From JAVVWB01 sp036652335 (lineage in GTDB: Bacteria > Synergistota > Synergistia > Synergistales > Synergistaceae): DNA of 11,948 nt. Shown here piece after piece: positions 7,181 to 11,948 of this stretch. The DNA is taken from contig JAVVWB010000015.1 in assembly GCA_036652335.1 (NCBI GenBank), forward strand, positions 1 to 11,948, in the 5' to 3' direction. Within the stretch, counting starts at the first letter, position 1. Each line of letters begins with the position of its first letter. The translations under genes and the position numbers were made by a program. The notes below the pieces were generated by a model. It saw only the letters and a list, made by a program, of their open reading frames with translations. It was not told where the DNA came from and did no database searches.

Positions 7181-7224
7181 CAGGCTCCGAGTTTTCGTTT
7201 GTGTGGGTTCTTCCCACTAGTTAC
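7181..7224 (+). repeat. Exact 44-bp repeat within the structured RNA, copy 2
   Basis: Second identical copy, separated from the first by 42 bases. It is followed immediately by the 15-bp and 14-bp hairpins at 7225-7262 and 7269-7303. Confidence 0.9.
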
Positions 7225-7351
7225 TCCCTTGTGATGGTGTGTGGTTGCACCATTGCAGGGGGTTGAGTGTATCGAGGGGTCTTGTGTGGAGACTCTTCGA
7301 TACAATTATTTTGAAAAGTTTGGTAGCAGTTGGAGTCGTGTTTCAGGAGAT

Positions 7352-7378
7352 TCTCTTTGCATCAATTTAGCACTTTAC
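7352..7378. repeat. 27-bp direct repeat, copy 1 (upstream of radical SAM gene)
   Basis: Identical to 8746-8772 and in the same orientation. The two copies lie 1394 bp apart and enclose the radical SAM gene together with its leader and the sequence after it. Similarity stops abruptly on both sides. Confidence 0.85.
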
Positions 7379-7416
7379 CTGAGTAGGGCATTGTGCTCAC
7401 GTCAGACCTTATCATA

Positions 7417-7564
7417 CTTGCAACTGTGCAAGCATCTACCTTGTCTGTTTTTGTTTTAAGCAGGCTGTTAGTTTTCAGCTCAGACTGGTGTGCAATGGGT
7501 TGCTAGGGGTTTCCATTTAGATGGGAGCCTCTTTCTATATTCAGAAATAGTGAGCAAGAGAGGC
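7417..7564 (+). promoter_or_regulatory. Hairpin-rich leader of the radical SAM gene
   Basis: No coding frame is supported in 7304-7640. It contains CTTGCA/TGCAAG at 7417-7432 with a T-rich run from 7441, which might be a weak terminator for the upstream RNA. Further on are TTTCCAT/ATGGGAG at 7510-7527 and a two-part hairpin, 7527-7534 with 7557-7564 (8 bp), enclosing CTAT/ATAG. It lies 76 bp before the gene start and could be a regulatory leader. I do not recognise a riboswitch class. Confidence 0.35.
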
Positions 7565-7640
7565 GATTAGGTGGTTTGAAGTTCATCGAAGTATGCAAAA
7601 TGAATATCAACAACTGTCATTGTTTTAGGAGGGACAGGAA

Positions 7641-8624
7641 ATGTTAAAAGAAATCTCAATTGAAATAATTAGAAAATGTCCAAATAACTGTCAACATTGC
7701 TCATCTGTATCTAGCCGACACTGTACTGAAATAATAGACTTTGCTAAGTTCAAAGAGGTAGTTGATGGCGTTTTAGAACTGGGAGCAGAAACTATTTGCT
7801 TTTCTGGTGGTGAGCCATTTTTACATCCTAATATCGTTGAAATGATAAAATACGTTTGTTCAAAAGGACTTGCATCATATGTCTATACAAGTGGGATTAT
7901 CTTTGACGCGTTTGAAAATTATATTTCTTTGACGGATAAAATTTTGACAGCTATCTCGGGATGTGTAACAAAACTAATTTTTAATATAGAGGCAGCAAAA
8001 GAAGAAACATATGATTTAATTATGGGAACCCAAGGGTGTTTTCCTTTAATGAAATTATCTGCTTTAAAAGCTACCCAGTACAATATTTCAACAGAAGCTC
8101 ATTTTGTTCCAATGAAATTGAATGTAGATCAAATTGAGGAAACAATAAATCTCTGCAAAAATATTGGTATTGGTAAAATAAGTTTTTTACGACTGGTTTC
8201 TCATGGTAGAGCTGCATCTAATTTCAATGAGATTACACTTTCCGATGACCAAACAGAAAGGTTAAGAGAAATCTTAGTTCATCTTAAATATGAATCTAGT
8301 GTAAATATACGTATAGGAGTTCCGTTATCAGAAGTCGAGATTGAAACAAAATGTGAAGCTGCAAAAGGCAAGTTAAATATAAAATATGACGGTGGAGTTT
8401 ATCCCTGTGAAGTTTTTAAAAATAACAGTATCCGTTTTCAGACTGGCATAGAAGTCCCTAATATATTTAAACAAGATATTGTGTCAATATATAATAAATC
8501 AAGATATTTAATTGCTGTGAGAGACTACATCAAATGTTTTTCATGTAATGCAAATTGTGAAAATTGTGTAGGGCAATATTTGATTGAAACGAAAGAGGAA
8601 GTAGGTGCTAACAGTGGCAAATAA
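7641..8624 (+). CDS. Radical SAM protein with SPASM/twitch-like C-terminus
   Basis: A 327-residue protein. C13-x3-C17-x2-C20 (CPNNCQHC) is the motif that binds the 4Fe-4S cluster for S-adenosylmethionine cleavage, and SGGEP at 55-59 is the SAM-binding motif. The C-terminal part has CEAAKGKLNIKYDGGVYPC followed by the cysteine cluster CFSCNANCENC, as in SPASM or twitch domains that hold extra iron-sulfur clusters. Enzymes of this build often modify ribosomal peptides or activate partner proteins. No precursor peptide is evident next to it, so the substrate is unknown. Start: ATG with AGGAGGG at 7627-7633. The gene is clearly more AT-rich than the lipoprotein gene that follows. A short frame starting GTG at 8614 overlaps its end. 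Together with the 27-bp repeats on both sides, this suggests an imported and trimmed operon. Confidence 0.85.
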   Translation: MLKEISIEIIRKCPNNCQHCSSVSSRHCTEIIDFAKFKEVVDGVLELGAETICFSGGEPFLHPNIVEMIKYVCSKGLASYVYTSGIIFDAFENYISLTDKILTAISGCVTKLIFNIEAAKEETYDLIMGTQGCFPLMKLSALKATQYNISTEAHFVPMKLNVDQIEETINLCKNIGIGKISFLRLVSHGRAASNFNEITLSDDQTERLREILVHLKYESSVNIRIGVPLSEVEIETKCEAAKGKLNIKYDGGVYPCEVFKNNSIRFQTGIEVPNIFKQDIVSIYNKSRYLIAVRDYIKCFSCNANCENCVGQYLIETKEEVGANSGK

Positions 8625-8679
8625 AGATTTTATGCTTTTGAGTGGTATTCCACAAAACTCTCAGCTTGTGCAAGAATAG
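8614..8679 (+). pseudogene. Possible truncated start of a gene formerly downstream of the radical SAM gene
   Basis: A GTG at 8614 overlaps the final codons of the radical SAM gene (stop TAA at 8622-8624) in another frame, with GAGGAAG at 8595-8601 as a possible ribosome binding site. It encodes 21 residues beginning MANKDFMLLSGIPQNSQLVQ and then stops. Overlapping starts usually mark the next gene of an operon, so this may be what remains of a lost partner. It could also be an intact small peptide, or chance. A hairpin with arms AAGAATAG/CTATTCTT begins at 8672. Confidence 0.35.
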
Positions 8680-8720
8680 CAGTGACCCTAGAGAATTTCT
8701 ATTCTTATTGGTTCTCGAGA

Positions 8721-8781
8721 GAGTACTGTGCATACACTCACTGCATCTCTTTGCATCAATTTAGCACTTTACACAGTACTC
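8721..8781. repeat. Inverted repeat enclosing the second 27-bp repeat
   Basis: GAGTACTGTG at 8721-8730 and CACAGTACTC at 8772-8781 are perfect 10-bp inverted arms 41 bases apart. The exact 27-bp repeat sits against the right arm, at 8746-8772. The first copy of the 27-bp repeat (7352-7378) lacks these arms. Confidence 0.6.
8746..8772. repeat. 27-bp direct repeat, copy 2 (downstream of radical SAM gene)
   Basis: Exact second copy of 7352-7378. It lies 122 bp after the radical SAM stop codon and 115 bp before the lipoprotein start. Confidence 0.85.
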
Positions 8782-8808
8782 CCAGAGTGCTACAATAGAG
8801 TTGTTTAA

Positions 8809-8840
8809 ACCTAGTTGCACAGCGGCTGGGTTTATAAGAT
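8809..8840 (+). promoter_or_regulatory. Promoter-like motif of the lipoprotein gene
   Basis: ACCTAG at 8809-8814 and TTTATAAGAT at 8831-8840 repeat the arrangement seen at 6678-6709 with identical spacing, although the 16 bases between differ. With TATAAG at 8833-8838 as -10, transcription would start near 8845, giving a leader of about 15 nt that contains AGAGAGG just before the ATG at 8861. Confidence 0.55.
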
Positions 8841-8860
8841 AGTGAAAGAGAGGTAACAGT

Positions 8861-9700
8861 ATGAAGAGATTATTAGTAGCTTTACTATTGGCTGTAACAG
8901 TTAGTATGACAGGGTGTAGCGGAAGTAAGGACACAGTAGATAAACAATCGGAGACAGACGCACCAGTGAAAGAGGGCGCAAGAACCGGTAAAGTAGAAGA
9001 CACAGTGGGTGAGAAGACCGAGGAAGCAAAAGCCCCGCAGGGTGGGAGCGAAGCGACCACTACTTTAGCCCAGAGTCAGACGGCAGTGAGTGGTGACACG
9101 AGCGTAGCAAAGGACACGAGCGTAGCGAAGGACACTCCTGCAGCGAAGGAAGACAAAAAGTCTAGTACGAAAAAAGACACGAAGAAAGACACGAAAGCAG
9201 ACACGAAGTCCAGTACGAAAGCAGACACTACAGTTGCTAAGGCAGACACAAAGAAGGAAGCACCAGCTCCAGCACCTGCTCCTACTCCAGTAGCACCGAC
9301 GCCTGCTCCAGTAGCGCCTGCTCCGACTCCAGCACCGGCACCAGTACCTACGCCTGCACCTGCTCCTGCTCCAGTAGCACCGACTCCTGACCCTGAATGG
9401 GACGATGGTACGGACACTCTAGCACCACCAGAAGAGCAAGTAGAAGAATTTGGTCTTGAGGGTGCACTTGCTGAGTTGGGCGTCACCAATTACAAAATCC
9501 AGGGTAGTGACTTTATCGATTACGATGGGTACACTATGATGATAGATGGTGTGTGCCATAATATTTGGAAGGGTAAAGACTACGGCACGGAAGCTCCTTA
9601 CTGTCTGTGGGGTGGTGGTTGCGGTGGTAGCGACTACGTTCCTGAGGGGTGGAATGCATCATGGACGTGGAATGATGTCATAGCCTCAGAGGGATTTTAG
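8861..9700 (+). CDS. Surface lipoprotein with charged repeat stalk and proline-alanine-rich linker
   Basis: A 279-residue protein. Residues 1-18 form a lipoprotein signal peptide with the lipobox MTGC; C19 would be lipidated and anchored to the outer face of the membrane. From about 75 to 135 it is built of short repeats such as DTSVAKDTSVAKDT and KKDTKKDTKADTK, and from about 135 to 180 of APAPAPTPVAPTP-type repeats. This makes an extended stalk that could span the cell wall. The last 85 residues form a compact acidic and aromatic domain with three cysteines (GVCHN, PYCLW, GGGCGG). I do not recognise this domain. The base composition is distinctly richer in GC than the radical SAM gene before it. 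Start: ATG after AGAGAGG. Next come the tandem hairpins and a secreted protein gene, suggesting a shared cell-surface role. Repeat slippage could vary the stalk length. Confidence 0.8.
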   Translation: MKRLLVALLLAVTVSMTGCSGSKDTVDKQSETDAPVKEGARTGKVEDTVGEKTEEAKAPQGGSEATTTLAQSQTAVSGDTSVAKDTSVAKDTPAAKEDKKSSTKKDTKKDTKADTKSSTKADTTVAKADTKKEAPAPAPAPTPVAPTPAPVAPAPTPAPAPVPTPAPAPAPVAPTPDPEWDDGTDTLAPPEEQVEEFGLEGALAELGVTNYKIQGSDFIDYDGYTMMIDGVCHNIWKGKDYGTEAPYCLWGGGCGGSDYVPEGWNASWTWNDVIASEGF

Positions 9701-9704
9701 TTTG

Positions 9705-9758
9705 ATGTTACGGCACTTACTAGTGTTATTAGTTTAGCAGTGGTGAGTGTTTTAGCAT
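9705..9758 (+). ncRNA. Tandem hairpin 1
   Basis: 9705-9722 pairs with 9741-9758: 18 positions, one C-T mismatch and several G-U pairs, with an 18-base loop. It begins four bases after the lipoprotein stop codon. It shares the ends ATGTTA and TTAGCAT, and a similar stem, with the next two hairpins. Confidence 0.6.
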
Positions 9759-9763
9759 AGATG

Positions 9764-9807
9764 GTGTTAGAGTACTTATTGTCGAAAGGCAGTGAGTGCT
9801 CTAGCAT
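9764..9807 (+). ncRNA. Tandem hairpin 2 with GAAA tetraloop
   Basis: 9764-9783 pairs with 9788-9807 over 20 uninterrupted positions, including six G-U pairs, closed by a GAAA tetraloop on a C-G pair. Five T's follow (9807-9811), so it might stop transcription, though such a long G-U-rich stem is unlike a common terminator. Confidence 0.7.
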
Positions 9808-9819
9808 TTTTAGATTAAT

Positions 9820-9864
9820 GATGTTGTAGTACTTGCTGTCGTTGGCAGTGGGTGCTGCAGCATT
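9820..9864 (+). ncRNA. Tandem hairpin 3
   Basis: 9820-9840 pairs with 9844-9864 over 21 uninterrupted positions with eight G-U pairs and a 3-base loop. Relative to hairpin 2, A-T at 9769/9802 becomes G-C at 9826/9858, and G-C at 9770/9801 becomes G-U at 9827/9857, so pairing is kept while the sequence changes. A T-run follows (9866-9870). Confidence 0.7.
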
Positions 9865-9911
9865 CTTTTTATGCTTGTGTTAGTGTAGAGTTTCTTGGTT
9901 AACAGGGAATT

Positions 9912-9938
9912 CTATAGTGATACAGGGTGTCGCTGTAG
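9912..9938 (+). ncRNA. Fourth leader hairpin
   Basis: CTATAGTGAT (9912-9921) pairs with GTCGCTGTAG (9929-9938) over 10 positions with three G-U pairs and a 7-base loop, directly before the terminator. The left arm contains TATAGT, which could instead be a -10 box. Confidence 0.45.
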
Positions 9939-9942
9939 TGCA

Positions 9943-9970
9943 GGGATTGCTGAAAAGCAGTCCCTTTTTT
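9943..9970 (+). terminator. Intrinsic terminator upstream of the GTG-start secreted protein gene
   Basis: GGGATTGCT (9943-9951) and AGCAGTCCC (9956-9964) form a 9-bp stem with a GAAA loop, followed by six T's. It ends 38 bases before the start codon at 10009. It either ends the lipoprotein transcript or acts as an attenuator for the next gene, because little room remains for a separate promoter after it. Confidence 0.85.
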
Positions 9971-10008
9971 AGCAATCAAGCCAGATGCAGAGAAAAGGAG
10001 ATGAGTAT

Positions 10009-11948
10009 GTGAAGTTTAAAGTGAGAGGACTGCCGGGTATGTTAGCCGCAGCAGTCTCTTGTGTGGTAGCAGTGGGGTTGCCCAGTGCAGTATCCGCCCA
10101 TGTACCGGAGGTAGCAGGGCGTGAGGAGGGTGTTCCGTCGGTAGAGTGGCACCCGGGGACAGTGTCTTGGTGGGGACACTCCGGAAGTGCCAGAGGTGCG
10201 CATTGGCGTACAGTAGGTTATGATGTTTCGCCCATGCCGGTTGGGGAGAATTACGATTTGAATGATGTAAGGAGTACCGGACGTTACCAGACTTTTATGG
10301 ATGACTCCTGGTCTACACAGAACTTTGAGTGTGTGGGGAATAGTAGCGATACGATCTACAGTTTTAACACTGCAGCTTTAGTTCAGACTGCAGTGAACCA
10401 TGATTGGATCAGTACCGGAAGCCCCAGTGTTACGTTGTGGATGAATCCTATTATACGAGGATTTAGTGACAGGCACGACACGGTAGCCGTGGATGCGATT
10501 ACCAACATCGGAGAGTGGCAGGGGTTTGCGGATGCGTTTGGTTTCCGTCCCAACGATTACAGGAAGTACTACAACAAGTCTTTTACGATTGAGATTCCAG
10601 GTACCACCGTGCACTTGGAGTATCGGGATGCCAAGAGCGGGCAGTTAATGTCACGTCTTGGGTGTAACTTTCAGTCAGGTAATTCTTTTAGCTGGGACGA
10701 CCCGGCTTCTTGTCAGCAGTCTTACTATTCGAATCAGGACGTTACGTTCCCACAGAAGAAGAGTTTAATTCGAAGCTCTAGTGGTAAGCTATACGCTTTA
10801 GTAGGGGCAGAGGTCTACGATGTTCCTATCAGTATCGGGTTTGATGGTAACCGAATCATGCCTTTGTATGATGGGAATGGTGTTTACTTGAATCACGATA
10901 AGTTTGGAGTGTTGGGGTACAACGCGTTTGTTTTCATGGGTGACGCAGACAGACGAGAAGGAATGGTAGTTGCAGACAGGGCTTACAACATGGCTAAGAA
11001 TGGAGCTTTAGCACAGGGGGCGTTTAGCCGGAAGTTAGTATCCGGACAGCTTTCCTATGATAACTTCTTCTATGAAATGATTAAGAATGATAGCTTCCGT
11101 ACTGCCACGAATTACCAGTCCACCGGTGCAGGTTTAGTGTGTGGGAGCAACACCTGGGTGGAGTACTTTTATGCAGAGATCCGCCCTAGTTTTAAGTTAT
11201 TCTGGAACAAGAAGTTCGAGTACACGGATGCAGAGGGAGTTGCCCATCAACGTGCTACGGCTACGGAAGCATTGACGTACGACGAGTATTCCCAGCGGTT
11301 TAAAGGGCATGCTAACGAAGACCCAACAGGGTACAACACCCAGTCGTTCCTAGGAGAGCGTGGAGTTTCTGACAACAGTGGATTCTCTAATCGGTACTAT
11401 GTGTACGGGGCGGCGATGAAACAGAAGAACAGCAACGCTGCGTGGGTCGGTAATGGAAATCAGTATCCGGGGGACCAGTCAGTTTTATATTCCGTGGGTG
11501 AGAATGAGTATTACGGTACGAAGACTTACGACAGCAAGACGGTGACGTGTCCTGTGTGTGGTGCGAGGGTAGCTCCCTGGCATGTAGCAAAGTGCGGCTC
11601 TTTTGATATGTTAAAGAGTAATGCTCATTTACAGGTTTGCTACCGGGTGCGTCCTCCTCAGATTGAATTAAGTTATGTAAAGCAGGATGATGGCACGTAT
11701 CGGTTGTGGCAGAAGAGCTCCCGTGGTCGTGTGCTTGGGGATGCATATGGTCTGACAGACTTCGCTTTCCGAAAGAGTGGTGACGAGGCGAGTGCTGCTT
11801 TTCCTTTTCAGCGTGTTGCTCCGGAAGACCCTTATTGTGTGTACAACTTGCGCAGTCTACAGGTGTATCGTTTAGCCGGACAGAACAGCGTGAAGTATTA
11901 CAATGGGGACAGGGACGACTGGGTAGATGGGACAGCGAGTGTGCAGCC
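10009..11948 (+). CDS. Large secreted protein with zinc-knuckle-like motif, 3' end outside the window
   Basis: An open frame of 646 codons without a stop runs off the window. The start is GTG at 10009, eight bases after GGAG at 9997-10000; the overlapping ATGs at 10001 and 10007 run straight into TGA. The first 33 or so residues form a signal peptide (KFKVRG, then a hydrophobic stretch ending near AVSA), so the protein is exported. The mature part is rich in aromatic residues, asparagine and glycine, as in surface or extracellular proteins. At residues 514-529, CPVCGARVAPWHVAKC has the C-x2-C-x7-H-x3-C spacing of a zinc knuckle, unusual outside the cell. HWRTVGYDVS near residue 66 faintly recalls DUF5704-type proteins of clostridial mobile elements, from memory only. 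It probably works with the lipoprotein at the cell surface. Function unknown. Confidence 0.8.
   Translation, partial: MKFKVRGLPGMLAAAVSCVVAVGLPSAVSAHVPEVAGREEGVPSVEWHPGTVSWWGHSGSARGAHWRTVGYDVSPMPVGENYDLNDVRSTGRYQTFMDDSWSTQNFECVGNSSDTIYSFNTAALVQTAVNHDWISTGSPSVTLWMNPIIRGFSDRHDTVAVDAITNIGEWQGFADAFGFRPNDYRKYYNKSFTIEIPGTTVHLEYRDAKSGQLMSRLGCNFQSGNSFSWDDPASCQQSYYSNQDVTFPQKKSLIRSSSGKLYALVGAEVYDVPISIGFDGNRIMPLYDGNGVYLNHDKFGVLGYNAFVFMGDADRREGMVVADRAYNMAKNGALAQGAFSRKLVSGQLSYDNFFYEMIKNDSFRTATNYQSTGAGLVCGSNTWVEYFYAEIRPSFKLFWNKKFEYTDAEGVAHQRATATEALTYDEYSQRFKGHANEDPTGYNTQSFLGERGVSDNSGFSNRYYVYGAAMKQKNSNAAWVGNGNQYPGDQSVLYSVGENEYYGTKTYDSKTVTCPVCGARVAPWHVAKCGSFDMLKSNAHLQVCYRVRPPQIELSYVKQDDGTYRLWQKSSRGRVLGDAYGLTDFAFRKSGDEASAAFPFQRVAPEDPYCVYNLRSLQVYRLAGQNSVKYYNGDRDDWVDGTASVQ

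Larger units (their letters stand above)
6715..7303 (+). ncRNA. Candidate large structured non-coding RNA (about 590 nt)
   Basis: This region has no supported gene but folds strongly as + strand RNA. Helices seen by eye: 6717-6724 with 6825-6831 (closing stem, one bulge); 6724-6730 with 6739-6746; 6764-6780 with 6784-6802 (17 bp, 2-nt bulge, 3-nt loop); 6834-6840 with 6874-6880; 6973-6980 with 6985-6993; GTGGG/CCCAC hairpins at 7120-7134 and 7206-7220; 7225-7239 with 7248-7262 (15 bp, four G-U pairs); 7269-7282 with 7290-7303 (14 bp, two G-U pairs). GGACTTC at 6750-6756 also pairs perfectly with 6884-6890, crossing the closing stem as a pseudoknot would. G-U pairs would be A-C mismatches on the other strand, so the strand is clear. 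Length and ornate structure recall the ROOL and GOLLD classes of phage-associated RNAs, but I cannot identify conserved sequence, so the class is open. The 3' end is uncertain. Confidence 0.55.

Noticed and set aside
7095..7224. CRISPR-like array
   Set aside because: There are only two repeat copies with a single 42-base spacer and no cas genes, within a region that folds as RNA.
7241..7459. 72-residue open frame on the + strand
   Set aside because: It lies across the 15-bp and 14-bp hairpins and the 27-bp repeat, has no ribosome binding site, and its product has no recognisable feature; the RNA structure explains the region better.
9076..9489. 137-residue Gly/Ala/Ser-rich frame on the - strand
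   Set aside because: It mirrors the Pro/Ala repeats of the lipoprotein on the other strand and is a product of low-complexity DNA. The frame at 8761-9060 is likewise antisense to the signal peptide region.
10378..11746. Minus-strand frames of 78 and 119 residues
   Set aside because: Both lie opposite the long secreted protein frame, which has a ribosome binding site, a signal peptide and 646 open codons.

Overview
The window looks like part of a mobile or accessory region from a low-GC Firmicute, most likely a gut or rumen clostridium of the Lachnospiraceae type. The reasons are strong AGGAGG-type ribosome binding sites, a sigma-A-like promoter, Gram-positive style lipoprotein and secreted proteins, and repeat and defence families common on clostridial plasmids, prophages and conjugative elements. 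No transposase, integrase, phage structural gene, tRNA, rRNA or CRISPR array is visible, so the kind of element cannot be fixed. Coding density is low (roughly 70%), and much of the non-coding DNA folds into strong hairpins. All supported genes are on the + strand.

Layout. Positions 1-994: a long untranslated stretch, a small DUF4116-like repeat protein and a decayed fragment of a second repeat protein. 995-1777: a protein built of eight full 26-residue repeats and one degenerate unit. 2000-4800: a probable defence block, with a DUF262 nuclease-like protein carrying a C-terminal AlbA_2-like domain, a 67-residue protein and a HEPN-domain protein. Two short relics of the HEPN gene lie before and after the 67-residue gene. 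4815-4853: a hairpin terminator. 5252-6475: a MATE-like multi-pass membrane protein, bracketed by two almost identical 92-bp non-coding direct repeats. 6678-7303: a promoter-like motif followed by about 590 nt that appears to be a large structured RNA, including two exact 44-bp repeats. 7641-8624: an AT-rich radical SAM/SPASM-like gene, bracketed by an exact 27-bp direct repeat. 8861-9700: a lipoprotein with a long charged and proline-rich stalk. 9705-9970: three related tandem hairpins, a fourth hairpin and an intrinsic terminator, directly before a GTG-start gene. 10009-end: a large secreted protein of unrecognised function with a zinc-knuckle-like motif, cut off by the window.

How the parts relate. 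The DUF262-AlbA_2, 67-residue and HEPN genes read as an anti-phage or toxin-antitoxin island that has undergone duplication and decay. The membrane protein and the radical SAM enzyme look like separate cassettes acquired between repeats. The lipoprotein and the secreted protein, whose base composition is richer in GC, look like cell-surface functions of the element itself. The most unusual content is RNA: the 6715-7303 candidate and the 9705-9970 hairpin series both have long stems rich in G-U pairs that only work as + strand RNA, and the hairpin series shows compensatory changes between its copies.
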